A stretch of DNA of 8,988 nt from GWB1-54-5 sp035290085 (GCA_035290085.1 DATDVK010000053.1:1-8988); one strand, 5' to 3'. Shown: positions 1-6,858, counted from the stretch's first letter. Notes: a model not told the origin generated them from the sequence alone. A program made the numbers and translations.

Positions 1-419
1 ATGCCAGCAAGCATGTCTCCCGGGAATGTCGTCACAATACGAAGGCCGCTATCCGTCTCCACCTCATAGAACGGAGGCCCATTCCGGTATCGCTTGTCCC
101 TCGGAGCGAAGTTGATGAAGAGACCGTTCCATACCCCATGGTCTCTGAGAACTTCTGCGTACGCATCATGCCAACTCTCCATGATGCCTGCGAGGTGGCG
201 CGGAAGCGCTACTTCCCGCCCACGGCTGTTGATCTTCGTGGGAAATCCCCCGCCAAGGAGGCGGATTTCCTCTTCATCTCCGTGCGTAAGGGCATCTTCC
301 ATCACGGAGAGATCGGTTTCGAGGTGTACATCGGCATCCACCACGGCTTCCGTGGGATCCGGCGTGTTCTCTCCGTATGTCTCAGAGACGAAGTACCTGA
401 GTGTTGGTGTGGTGCGCAT
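1..419 (-). CDS. Partial protein of unknown function behind a Met-type attenuator (5' part only)
   Basis: The reading frame is open from an ATG at 417-419 to the left edge, giving 139 codons, so the C-terminus is missing. I do not recognise the family with confidence. The N-terminus is acidic. A region around residues 95-130 reads as a compact alpha/beta domain with the segments FINFAPRDKRYRNGPPFYEV and GLRIVTTFPGD. The APR...NGPPF pattern faintly recalls proteins annotated as SAM hydrolase/halogenase-like in CPR genomes, but this is memory only and the classical N-terminal motif of that family is absent. No signal peptide or membrane helix is seen. There is no Shine-Dalgarno sequence; a pyrimidine-rich stretch precedes the ATG. 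The start lies 23 bases after the terminator T-run, so expression should depend on read-through of the attenuator at 443-597. That regulation suggests a role tied to methionine, S-adenosylmethionine or tRNA-Met supply (inference). Confidence 0.75.
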   Translation of the reverse strand, partial: MRTTPTLRYFVSETYGENTPDPTEAVVDADVHLETDLSVMEDALTHGDEEEIRLLGGGFPTKINSRGREVALPRHLAGIMESWHDAYAEVLRDHGVWNGLFINFAPRDKRYRNGPPFYEVETDSGLRIVTTFPGDMLAG

Positions 420-442
420 TGTGAGAGAAAAGGGAGAGATAT

Positions 443-468
443 AAAAAAACCCCCGCTTCGTGCGAGGG
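443..468 (-). terminator. Intrinsic terminator of the Met-leader attenuator
   Basis: Read on the minus strand, CCCTCGC (462-468), loop ACGAA (457-461) and GCGGGGG (450-456) form a 7-bp GC-rich stem with one G-U pair. It is followed directly by seven T residues (443-449). The T-run fixes the direction: it can only terminate minus-strand transcripts. It lies between the leader ORF (493-597) and the gene starting at 419, so it would stop transcription before that gene unless its 5' arm is sequestered. Confidence 0.85.
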
Positions 469-515
469 TCTGGGATTCAGCTTTTGTGCAGTTTATGCAG
501 CAGACAACCCTCGCA
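461..515 (-). promoter_or_regulatory. Antiterminator hairpin (regions 2:3 of the attenuator)
   Basis: On the minus strand TGCGAGGG (508-515) is perfectly complementary to CCCTCGCA (461-468), giving 8 bp. A further 4 bp, TCTG (501-504) with CAGA (469-472), follow after a 3-base bulge. The 3' arm overlaps the 5' arm of the terminator stem, so the two hairpins exclude each other. The 5' arm begins inside the last Met codon of the leader ORF and lies just before its stop codon. A ribosome stalled earlier on Met codons would leave it free, while one reaching the stop would cover it. Confidence 0.7.
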
Positions 516-597
516 TGGAGCGCATCATCATTTGCATCATCATGGTTCGGCTGGACTCACCACGAGTGCCTGCGATGAGGGAGGGCGATCTGTACAT
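493..597 (-). CDS. Met-rich leader peptide ORF (34 codons)
   Basis: An ATG at 595-597 opens a 34-codon frame ending in TAA at 493-495. Residues 19-28 read MMMQMMMRSM, that is seven methionines in ten codons (514-543); with the start codon there are eight in all. The predicted transcription start is about three bases before the first ATG, so translation could be leaderless. Alternatively the peptide starts at the first ATG of the cluster (541-543), giving 16 codons, with only a weak GGTGAG upstream. The dense run of one amino acid, followed by alternative hairpins and a terminator, is the hallmark of leader peptides such as those of trp, his and leu operons. Here the sensed amino acid would be methionine. 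The peptide itself probably has no function beyond translation. No homologue is known to me. Confidence 0.65.
   Translation of the reverse strand: MYRSPSLIAGTRGESSRTMMMQMMMRSMRGLSAA
571..581 (-). promoter_or_regulatory. Region 1 (protector arm) of the attenuator
   Basis: The minus strand reads CCCTCATCGCA here. Its two halves, CCCT and CGCA, pair with AGGG and TGCG of region 2 (508-515), leaving a 3-base CAT bulge. In an untranslated leader this 1:2 pairing would hold region 2 and allow the terminator to form, as in classical attenuators. The same 8-base core is therefore present in three forms: twice in one sense (here and at 461-468) and once as its complement. The pairing is weaker than 2:3 because of the bulge. 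Confidence 0.5.
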
Positions 598-606
598 CGT
601 GGCGAT

Positions 607-634
607 ATCCTAACTATCTCACTGGTATTGTCAA
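607..634 (-). promoter_or_regulatory. Sigma-70-type promoter for the leader and the gene at 1-419
   Basis: A perfect -35 box TTGACA lies at 629-634 (minus strand). It is separated by 16 bases from the -10 box TAGGAT at 607-612 (4 of 6 consensus). The -35 begins four bases after the recG stop codon, so the promoter is squeezed into the recG end. The start of transcription should fall near 600, about three bases from the leader ATG at 597. Confidence 0.7.
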
Positions 635-637
635 TAT

Positions 638-2683
638 CTAAACCTTGCTGAGGTGTTTCTCTGCAGCCCTCCTTGCCCTCACGACGAGCTCCGGGTTTAA
701 GAGTCCGGAGAGGTGGAACTCCGGAATGCCGCTCTGCCTGAGCCCGTAGAGTTCCCCGGGGCCGCGAATCTGCAGATCGATCTCCGCGAGCTTAAAGCCG
801 TCATGGAACTTCTCCATCGCCTTCAGTCTCTGTGACCGTGACTGTTCCGGTGATGTAGTGAAGAGGAAACAGTGGCTTTTGTGCTCGTCCCGACCCACGC
901 GTCCGCGGAACTGATGGAGCTGAGCCAACCCGAACCGCTCTGATCCTTCGATGATGATGATGGATGCATTCGGCACGTCAATACCAACTTCGATCACAGA
1001 TGTGGAAACGAGAATGTCTCTCTGCTTTGCCTTGAACTCTCTCATGGTCTCCTCCTTCTCAGCCGGCGTCATCTTTCCGTGCAACATCGCGATGCGCCTC
1101 CGCGGGAAACTCACCTTCAGGCGTGCTGCCTCCTGCTCCACGCTCTTGATCTCTGCCATTTCCTCATTCTCCGATTCAGTGATAAGAGGGCAAATGACAA
1201 ACACCTGCCTCCCCTCCTCGATTTGACGATCAATGAAGAGCTCCACCGTCCTTCGCTCCGCAGGCGGGACGACTTTGGTTTGGATAGGCTTCCTGTTCCC
1301 GGGCTTCTCCAGAAGAACTGAGAGATCATGATGACCGTACGCGGTGAGCGCGAGAGTCCGTGGAATGGGTGTTGCTGTCATGGAGAGGAAGTGCGGACTC
1401 CCCTTCTCCACGAGCCGCTGGCGCTGCATCACCCCGAACCGATGCTGCTCATCCACTATCACCAGCTTCAAATCCTTAAACTGCACTGCTTCCTGTATCA
1501 GCGCATGTGTTCCTATCACAAGATCAATTGTGCCGGCAGCCAGGCGCATGCGGACATCCTCCGCCTCCCTCTTTGGAACAGAACCTGTGAGCAATGCGAC
1601 GGTGGGGTGATGCATCTTAGTACCGCCCTCCTTCCCTTGCAGATAGGTATAGAAATGTATGAGTGTTTCTCCGATGCTCTGCACGTGCTGCTTCGCAAGG
1701 ACTTCCGTGGGAACCATGAGAGCGCACTGGCCGCCGTGTCGTATGACATTCGCCATCACAGCCGTTGCGACGAGAGTCTTCCCGGAGCCCACATCCCCCT
1801 CGAGGAGCCTCGACATGGGTTTGCTCTGCTCCATGTCTTTGAGAATCTCGTAAATGGCAATCTTCTGGCTGTTCGTCGGCGTGAAGCGCAGAGATGCGAA
1901 GAGTGCCCGGATGAGTTCTATATCCATAGGAATCTTCAGCCGCTCCTGCGTTCTCCCCTGCCATTCTCTCTTCCGTTCCAGAGCTTCCTTCTGCACCCGG
2001 TACATCTCCTCAAACTCCATCCGCTGCAGCGCTCGCTCGACCTGGGAGGCATCGTCTGGAAAATGAAGCGCATAGACGGCATCACTGCGGGGGAGGAGAT
2101 GCTCCTCTTCCAGCACGGCTTCCGGAAGAGTTTCAGGAATCTCGGGTATCGCCCCCTTGATCAATGTCATTTTTTCCCGCAGCCACTTGCTCGTAATAAT
2201 CTCATGTTGGGGATATACCGGAACCAGCCTCCCTGCATGTACAAGGTTCTGCCCACGCATTTTTGTCGATTCGAACTGAGGGCTTTGAAACTGCACCTTC
2301 TTCCCGTGCAGAATCAGCTTGCCCGTGAGCACCACTTCCTCCCCATCCGTGAGCATACGGGTGATGTGCGGCTGATTGAACCAGACAACCTCGGCTTCCG
2401 AACCCTCTGTATCTGTGAAATTCCCTTTCACCAGCATTTTATGGCTTCGCGTACGGATGAGTCTGAGCGCATGTACAGTTCCGCGAATACTCACTTTCTC
2501 ATTGAGACGGGCACTCTCTATCGTAGACATCTCCGTGAGATCTTCATGCGTCCTCGGCAAATAGAGCAGCAAATCCTCCACCGTATGCAGGCCCATTCCT
2601 CCCAGAGCTTCTATGTAGTCTCTCTTCGTCTTCAGAACCTGTGCGAGGGGTTTGCAGAGTTCCACAGAAGCAGTATACCGCAT
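638..2683 (-). CDS. recG: ATP-dependent DNA helicase RecG
   Basis: RecG is a superfamily 2 helicase that remodels stalled replication forks and branched recombination intermediates in the cytoplasm. The protein has 681 residues from this ATG, close to the usual length of about 690. The N-terminal third carries the wedge/OB-fold region (about 55-150). The helicase core shows Walker A GDVGSGKT (296-303), the DEQH box (411-414), SMTATPIPRT (434-443) and motif VI QFRGRVGR (591-598). The C-terminal RGPGELYGLRQSG segment is typical of RecG. The TGA of the upstream lipoprotein gene and this ATG overlap as TGATG. A strong AGGAGG at 2688-2693 sits four bases before the ATG. A GTG at 2684-2686 is also in frame but only one base from the AGGAGG, so I prefer the ATG. 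It is the second gene of a two-gene operon and is probably translationally coupled. Nothing is missing from the core motifs. Confidence 0.97.
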   Translation of the reverse strand: MRYTASVELCKPLAQVLKTKRDYIEALGGMGLHTVEDLLLYLPRTHEDLTEMSTIESARLNEKVSIRGTVHALRLIRTRSHKMLVKGNFTDTEGSEAEVVWFNQPHITRMLTDGEEVVLTGKLILHGKKVQFQSPQFESTKMRGQNLVHAGRLVPVYPQHEIITSKWLREKMTLIKGAIPEIPETLPEAVLEEEHLLPRSDAVYALHFPDDASQVERALQRMEFEEMYRVQKEALERKREWQGRTQERLKIPMDIELIRALFASLRFTPTNSQKIAIYEILKDMEQSKPMSRLLEGDVGSGKTLVATAVMANVIRHGGQCALMVPTEVLAKQHVQSIGETLIHFYTYLQGKEGGTKMHHPTVALLTGSVPKREAEDVRMRLAAGTIDLVIGTHALIQEAVQFKDLKLVIVDEQHRFGVMQRQRLVEKGSPHFLSMTATPIPRTLALTAYGHHDLSVLLEKPGNRKPIQTKVVPPAERRTVELFIDRQIEEGRQVFVICPLITESENEEMAEIKSVEQEAARLKVSFPRRRIAMLHGKMTPAEKEETMREFKAKQRDILVSTSVIEVGIDVPNASIIIIEGSERFGLAQLHQFRGRVGRDEHKSHCFLFTTSPEQSRSQRLKAMEKFHDGFKLAEIDLQIRGPGELYGLRQSGIPEFHLSGLLNPELVVRARRAAEKHLSKV

Positions 2684-3225
2684 CACTCCTCCTGCGCAGC
2701 CCGGTCCAGCAATTCTGTTATCTCCGCGTTCGAACCGACATAGACAGCGAGAACACGCTGTTTCTGGAAGTAATGCACCTCCTCGCCCCAGTGAATGAAT
2801 GACCCGTCTGCTCTCTGCCCAAGGCTCTCCATACTCTCTTTCTCTGCCCGTGCTGTTTCTCCCGTCGGATACTGGAAGAAGTACACCAGTTCACCGTGAA
2901 TCATCGCCGTTTTTCCCAGTTCTCCAACGAGAGGAATATCCACATCCCATGTAAAATCAAGAGGTTCATCGAGAGCGCGGAGAGCATCGAAGAACGCTTC
3001 ATCAGACCAATCATGCACTGTGGGAACTTCCAAGATTCCTCCGGTGTTTGAGAGAGGATGTTCTTCTTCCCCTACAAGACACTTCGGCGGCTCTGCTACT
3101 ACGAGACCACCTTCAGAGATGCAACGATCAAAGTCCCACACTTCCACTGTCTCCACAGGGGAAAACCATGTGCAGGCAGAGAGAAGCAGAACAGTTCCTG
3201 TGAGCAAGAAATAGGGGGTTTTCAT
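2683..3225 (-). CDS. Putative lipoprotein, unknown function
   Basis: This 180-residue protein starts with a short hydrophobic signal and lipobox, LLLSAC, with the lipidated cysteine at position 18, so it should be anchored on the outer face of the membrane. The mature part is acidic. It begins with WDFDRC...EPPKC (C35 and C49), resembling the short two-cysteine segment (DFxxC...P..C) frequent in secreted CPR proteins. Residues about 70-180 look like a small alpha/beta domain of unknown fold with several aromatic residues. I do not recognise the family. The gene is first in an operon with recG; the last codon and stop overlap the recG start. The functional link to a helicase is unclear and may reflect only genome compaction. 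The ATG lies six bases from a -10-like TACAAT, with no Shine-Dalgarno, so the message may be leaderless. Confidence 0.85.
   Translation of the reverse strand: MKTPYFLLTGTVLLLSACTWFSPVETVEVWDFDRCISEGGLVVAEPPKCLVGEEEHPLSNTGGILEVPTVHDWSDEAFFDALRALDEPLDFTWDVDIPLVGELGKTAMIHGELVYFFQYPTGETARAEKESMESLGQRADGSFIHWGEEVHYFQKQRVLAVYVGSNAEITELLDRAAQEE
2688..2693 (-). promoter_or_regulatory. Strong Shine-Dalgarno of recG
   Basis: AGGAGG lies inside the last codons of the upstream lipoprotein gene, four bases before the recG ATG at 2683. It is the only strong ribosome binding site I see in the window. It belongs to an internal operon gene, whereas the first genes of transcripts lack one. It decides the ATG over the GTG at 2684-2686. 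Confidence 0.75.
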
Positions 3226-3231
3226 AGATGG

Positions 3232-3260
3232 ATTGTACTTATTTATGCCAAATCATCCAA
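3232..3260 (-). promoter_or_regulatory. Probable promoter of the lipoprotein-recG operon
   Basis: On the minus strand TTGGAT (3255-3260), a 17-base spacer and TACAAT (3232-3237, 5 of 6 consensus) precede the ATG at 3225. Only six bases separate the -10 box from the ATG, so transcription would start at or beside the start codon. The -35 box is weak (3 of 6). Confidence 0.45.
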
Positions 3261-3262
3261 TA

Positions 3263-3291
3263 TTGCCCAAATATAGTATATATGTTATAAT
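3263..3291 (+). promoter_or_regulatory. Extended -10 promoter of the propeller/LRR gene
   Basis: TTGCCC (3263-3268), a 17-base spacer and a perfect TATAAT (3286-3291) with the extended TGT element at 3283-3285 lie in a short AT-rich divergent region. The -10 box ends ten bases before the ATG at 3302, so the 5' leader would be only three to five bases. There is no Shine-Dalgarno sequence. Confidence 0.65.
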
Positions 3292-3301
3292 ATAAATAAT
3301 T

Positions 3302-5935
3302 ATGCTGCTCTCACAGCAACACACATACAAAGTTCCTTCGCAGGGCCCATCTGATCCTCAGAAGAAGAGGCGCTGGCCTCGGCTTGCGATGATCGCATTT
3401 TGGATTGGCCTGCTCATTCTCGTGAATCTTGTCATCGCAGCTTGGATCAATAAAGATTCACAATTCGCCGTTGAAGGTACGGATGCCTCTACGATGAAGA
3501 AGATCGTGCAGTCGCTCAACCTGAGGAAATGGCATATCTTCAATCTGCTCTCCCGTGAGAAGCAAACGGAGAGATCGGAAAGGACATTGCCCGCATCTCC
3601 GACAGATACCGCATTCCAGGGACAAAAAAATGGTGCTGCTCCCATTCAGGAAGATCAGGAGGAAGGAACATTCAGCGTGCGTGACTTCTGGGATGACTTC
3701 CGTGAAGACACAGGGAACTTGGAACTGCCTTCTCCCCTGCCAGACTCACCGAGCATGGTTTCTGGTCCTGCCGGGACACAGCCGTACGGAGATCCTGGAG
3801 GCTTTGAGCAGGTGATGCAGGGGGGGAATAAACTCCTTGGTATAGCAAGGAGACTCAGTGGCATCGAATTCCAGGATCAGCTCCTGGACATCGTTGATAC
3901 GCAGGTGAAAGGACAATCCGTGTTCAGCGTCGGCAGGCACACGCTAGAGGGATACAGGGAATTTGTCGTCATGGGGGAGAAAGTCGGAAAGCTCTACGAT
4001 CAGGTCAGCACGCCTGTCGTGAGCCCCGATGCGAAGAATTTTGCCTACATAGCCCTCGATGGAGCAATGATGAAGATCATACGCAACGGGCAGGAAATCG
4101 CGTCATACAAGGACTTCGGCCCCTCGGTGTACCAGAATGGGATACCTTTGGAAGGAAAGCGTTACATCACTGCAGGAATTCCGGCAGAGTACCTCCGTTC
4201 CCTCTCGGAAGAGGTACTGCAGTTTATGCCGAACGGACAGTTGGTTTTCCCTGCCTGGAAGAGCAAGAAACCTCTTGTTGTCATCGGAGGGAAAGAAGGA
4301 GAACAGTTTGATGTGATCCACAATCCCCTGCTCAGTCCGGAAGGATCGCGCGTCGCGTACATCGTCGCACAGGCGGCCAATATCGGAAGCGAGCTCACAA
4401 CGCCGGGAGGATGCAGTTCCACAGGATGTGTACGTATTTTCTCAGATATGGCGAACCGTGCACTTGCGAAGCGTGCGTACACTTACTTCGCTATCGCGGA
4501 CGGCGTCATGAGTTTCCCATATGACGAAATCCTCGATCTGGCATTCAGTGAAAACGGGCAATCCTTCGGATTCCTCGGCAGGAGGGATAACCGCTGGTAT
4601 GCCGTGATCAATAACGAAGAAGGGGGTTCCTACGATGATATCCGAGGCTTGCAGTTCAGCCCGGATGGAAAACAGTACGCGTTTGCAGCCCGCAGAGGCA
4701 GTGTGTGGAATGTTGTCAGGAACGGGGCGGTTATGCAGCAACTCCTGAGTGAAGTTGGACCGGAGTTCCTCTATAACTTCAGTAACGGAATGTATGCATA
4801 CAGCGATCCAAGCAGGAAGTTTTACACGGGCGGCACCGAGAACGCTGAGAGGAATATTGCCGGTTTCCTGCTCGAAGCGAGCCCGCACAGAGATCAGGTC
4901 GCACTCCTGCGGCAGGCAGGGAATGCCGCGCAGCTCGTTCTCCACGAGTTGCAAACGGGGAGAGAGACCATACACAACCCCTCTGCCACCATCGTGCAAT
5001 CTCTCCTCTCCGCTGCCGGGAAATCCAGCCTCACTTTCAGCCCAGACGGCAAACGCCTTGCGTACCCGCTGAGTGTGGAACTCGATGGGAACATGCTGCA
5101 GCAGATGGTGATCGATGGAGTCAGTCACTTTCCGTATAAGAGCGTCGGGCAACCGGTATTCAGTCCGGATGGCTTCCTTGTTGCCTATGCAGCGAGGGCA
5201 ACAGATCCTCTCACGGGCCTCGAGCGTGCACTTGCGGTCATCGATGGCAAGGAAACGGAATTCTATGACCGCATTCTCGGCCTTCCACAGTTCAGTGCAG
5301 ACGGCTCTACCGTGCAGTACATGGTCGAGAATAACGGAAACATCGGATGGATAGTCCACGAAGTGGCAGATGTTCTCGCGAAGGAGAGCGCCACCGTACA
5401 GGCCTCTGCTGCACCCTCGCCTTTCCCCGGCCTCTTCTGCCCGCCGGAGGCTGTGTTCAAAGACATTGAAACGGCGCTGCAGCAGCCAGAGCGTGCCTGT
5501 GGCATTTCCATTCCCGATGGGAACAGAGACTCCCTTCCGAATGAGATCGGAACGCTCAAGTATCTCAAACACCTTAATTTGAGCTTCAACAGAATCAGGG
5601 AACTCCCTCCCTCTGTCGGCGACCTTCAGGATCTCCGGTGGCTTTCCGTCGTCGGCAATTCCCTGAAAATACTCCCTGAGAGTATGAGCAACCTCACCAA
5701 CCTTGAGTACCTGGATGTGAGCAGCAATGCACTGAGGAACCTGCCGGACACAATGGGAAATATGCAGAATCTTCGTATACTCAATATCAGCGGCAATGCG
5801 CTAGAGTCGCTGCCACGATCGCTTGGCGCGCTCCGGAACCTGGAACGTCTGTACCTCAATGGGAACCGCATTCCTGAACAGCAAATTCGGGAGTTACAGC
5901 AACAGCTTCCTGCTACGCAAATCTACGGGGTGTAA
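3302..5935 (+). CDS. Membrane-anchored beta-propeller protein with C-terminal leucine-rich repeats
   Basis: This 877-residue protein is built from three recognisable parts. Residues 21-24 (KKRR) and a hydrophobic helix at about 28-49 form an N-terminal anchor, so the rest should lie outside the membrane. A low-complexity, acidic linker rich in Pro and Ser follows to about 170. Residues about 190-700 carry repeated propeller strands of the WD40-like/TolB type, with SPDG-like turns at about 241, 344, 415, 452, 527, 579, 620 and 664 (for example FSPDGKQYAFAA and FSPDGFLVAYAA). After a two-cysteine linker, five leucine-rich repeats of 23 residues span about 745-859, each starting LP and carrying an LxxLxLxxN core. 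Both repeat domains are protein-binding folds; no catalytic motif is seen. A role in surface contact or envelope organisation is inference. The gene is monocistronic, with its own promoter. The exact function is unknown. Confidence 0.92.
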   Translation: MLLSQQHTYKVPSQGPSDPQKKRRWPRLAMIAFWIGLLILVNLVIAAWINKDSQFAVEGTDASTMKKIVQSLNLRKWHIFNLLSREKQTERSERTLPASPTDTAFQGQKNGAAPIQEDQEEGTFSVRDFWDDFREDTGNLELPSPLPDSPSMVSGPAGTQPYGDPGGFEQVMQGGNKLLGIARRLSGIEFQDQLLDIVDTQVKGQSVFSVGRHTLEGYREFVVMGEKVGKLYDQVSTPVVSPDAKNFAYIALDGAMMKIIRNGQEIASYKDFGPSVYQNGIPLEGKRYITAGIPAEYLRSLSEEVLQFMPNGQLVFPAWKSKKPLVVIGGKEGEQFDVIHNPLLSPEGSRVAYIVAQAANIGSELTTPGGCSSTGCVRIFSDMANRALAKRAYTYFAIADGVMSFPYDEILDLAFSENGQSFGFLGRRDNRWYAVINNEEGGSYDDIRGLQFSPDGKQYAFAARRGSVWNVVRNGAVMQQLLSEVGPEFLYNFSNGMYAYSDPSRKFYTGGTENAERNIAGFLLEASPHRDQVALLRQAGNAAQLVLHELQTGRETIHNPSATIVQSLLSAAGKSSLTFSPDGKRLAYPLSVELDGNMLQQMVIDGVSHFPYKSVGQPVFSPDGFLVAYAARATDPLTGLERALAVIDGKETEFYDRILGLPQFSADGSTVQYMVENNGNIGWIVHEVADVLAKESATVQASAAPSPFPGLFCPPEAVFKDIETALQQPERACGISIPDGNRDSLPNEIGTLKYLKHLNLSFNRIRELPPSVGDLQDLRWLSVVGNSLKILPESMSNLTNLEYLDVSSNALRNLPDTMGNMQNLRILNISGNALESLPRSLGALRNLERLYLNGNRIPEQQIRELQQQLPATQIYGV

Positions 5936-5962
5936 CCTGTAGGGGAACCTCTGGGAAACACC

Positions 5963-6002
5963 CAAATTGTCACAGTGAGCTCTGACGAACTGCGACAATT
6001 TG
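5963..6002. repeat. Inverted repeat between convergent genes
   Basis: CAAATTGTC (5963-5971) pairs perfectly with GACAATTTG (5994-6002). After one A-C mismatch, CAGT pairs with ACTG, leaving a 12-base loop, so the stem totals 13 pairs. It lies 27 bases after the stop of the propeller gene, where a transcript end is expected. No T-run follows it on either strand, so it is not a standard intrinsic terminator. It could be a 3'-end stabiliser, a terminator of another type, or a protein site. Confidence 0.6.
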
Positions 6003-6004
6003 AC

Positions 6005-6084
6005 GCATGTCGTGGTTCGACCAGTCTTCGCCCTCTCGGCTCTGCTCGGGGCTACGCCCGGCAGGCAGGCTCACCATGACATGC
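6005..6084. repeat. REP-like palindromic element with GC-rich core
   Basis: GCATGTCGTGGT (6005-6016) and ACCATGACATGC (6073-6084) are inverted copies with one G-U-type mismatch. They enclose about 56 bases of GC-rich sequence with TTCGACCAG at the left and GGCAGGCTC at the right. The arms resemble the TGGTTCGAC...GGCTCACCA palindromes common between genes in many bacterial genomes (from memory). The rest of 5936-6119 holds nothing else I can identify. Confidence 0.5.
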
Positions 6085-6119
6085 TTTCATGTTATTCAGA
6101 GGTTCCTAAGGTGATTCTG

Positions 6120-6380
6120 TTATTTCTTCCTGCCCCATCGCCATTGGAACGGTTCTTTCATCTTGCGCTCAAAGAAGAGCGTGGAAATGCTGGCAATGAA
6201 GAACATATCCAAAACAAATCGTATCCCCTGCTTGGCTGTCGTTCCTTCTTCAAATATTCCATTGATGAGTCCTGAGAGAACAATGAGCAGCAGCATGACG
6301 AATATCGCCATCCACCCTTCCCAGGAAATGGGGTAGAACCCGCAACCGTAGCTCTTCGGTCTGAACCAGTACTTATTCAT
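6120..6380 (-). CDS. Small membrane protein, two predicted helices
   Basis: This 86-residue protein opens with NKYWFRPKSYGCGFYPISWEGW, a start that I associate with small uncharacterised membrane proteins in CPR and other bacteria (memory, not a search). Two hydrophobic segments lie at about 22-41 and 54-71, followed by a strongly basic tail ending GRKK, placing that tail in the cytoplasm. No catalytic motif is visible. Its ATG overlaps the end of the upstream Gmad2-type gene by eight bases (6373-6380), so the two are cotranscribed and probably coupled. No Shine-Dalgarno sequence is seen. Function unknown. Confidence 0.8.
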   Translation of the reverse strand: MNKYWFRPKSYGCGFYPISWEGWMAIFVMLLLIVLSGLINGIFEEGTTAKQGIRFVLDMFFIASISTLFFERKMKEPFQWRWGRKK

Positions 6381-6852
6381 GCTGGGAAGGAGAAGTACGT
6401 GAACCCATACTCAGAACGACCTGCACGGAAACTGCATCCATCATGCTATCGTCCTTGGGTGAGCGGTCAAACAATGTGAGTGTCCCGGTTGGGGCATTGG
6501 GTGTGGAATAGAGAATAGAACCCTCAAAAGGGAGCAGCTTTCGCATGTTCTCGCCTTGTGTCGGGAGTGATCCCTGAGCGAGGACGAAGCTGAGTGCATC
6601 CGAAAGTTCAAAAAACACTCGTCCCTCGAACACGCGGGCAGTGCCTTTCACCTGAAAGGGGCTCTCCACTTGAGCATCCTCTCCTGGAGTTTCTATGATG
6701 ATGTTCTCTTTCTTCTCCTGCTTCACTTCTGAGAGCACGGAGGAAATAGCCCGCCCGCACCCGTCATCTCCGCAGGAGAGGGAGAGGATGTAGAACCCGG
6801 CCACCAATGCAAGGAAGCCCATGGTGAATTTCCCAAATGCACGGATGACCAT
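6373..6852 (-). CDS. Membrane-anchored protein with Gmad2-like immunoglobulin domain
   Basis: The protein has 159 residues from the ATG at 6850-6852. A hydrophobic segment at about 7-26, ending SLSC, is either an uncleaved anchor or a non-canonical lipobox (C27; the -3 residue is Ser rather than Leu). A charged linker follows (about 41-49, KQEKKEN). Residues about 50-148 match the pattern of the Gmad2 Ig-like domain as I know it: IIIETPGEDAQVESPFQVKG, a FEGRVFFEL strand, and a late APTGTLTLFDRSPKD. Gmad2 domains sit on secreted or spore/cell-surface proteins of Gram-positives and CPR, with an unknown ligand. It is the first gene of a two-gene unit with the membrane protein at 6120-6380. The frame stays open upstream to 6978, but that part crosses a palindromic repeat and a tRNA fragment. 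The promoter at 6859-6864 also supports the shorter form. Confidence 0.82.
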   Translation of the reverse strand: MVIRAFGKFTMGFLALVAGFYILSLSCGDDGCGRAISSVLSEVKQEKKENIIIETPGEDAQVESPFQVKGTARVFEGRVFFELSDALSFVLAQGSLPTQGENMRKLLPFEGSILYSTPNAPTGTLTLFDRSPKDDSMMDAVSVQVVLSMGSRTSPSQHE

Positions 6853-6858
6853 GTGCAA

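Noticed and set aside
443..597. SAM riboswitch or T-box instead of a leader peptide
   Set aside because: I see no conserved T-box sequence or SAM-I-like multi-stem core. The stretch is largely occupied by the ORF and by the three alternative arms. A covariance-model search would settle it.
460..651. Plus-strand ORF containing HHHLHHH, as in a histidine leader peptide
   Set aside because: It is the complement of the Met-codon cluster. The terminator T-run is on the minus strand, and no gene follows on the plus strand (it runs into the 3' end of recG).
2684..2686. GTG start for recG
   Set aside because: It lies only one base after the AGGAGG. The next codon, ATG at 2681-2683, has workable spacing and forms the TGATG coupling with the upstream stop.
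1328..2743. Long plus-strand ORF of 471 codons opposite recG
   Set aside because: It is antisense to a gene with every RecG motif. The protein is rich in His, Leu and Arg, has no recognisable domain, and is a codon-bias shadow.
4442..5572. Minus-strand ORF of 376 codons inside the propeller gene
   Set aside because: It lies opposite clear propeller and LRR repeats and has no recognisable domain or ribosome site of its own.
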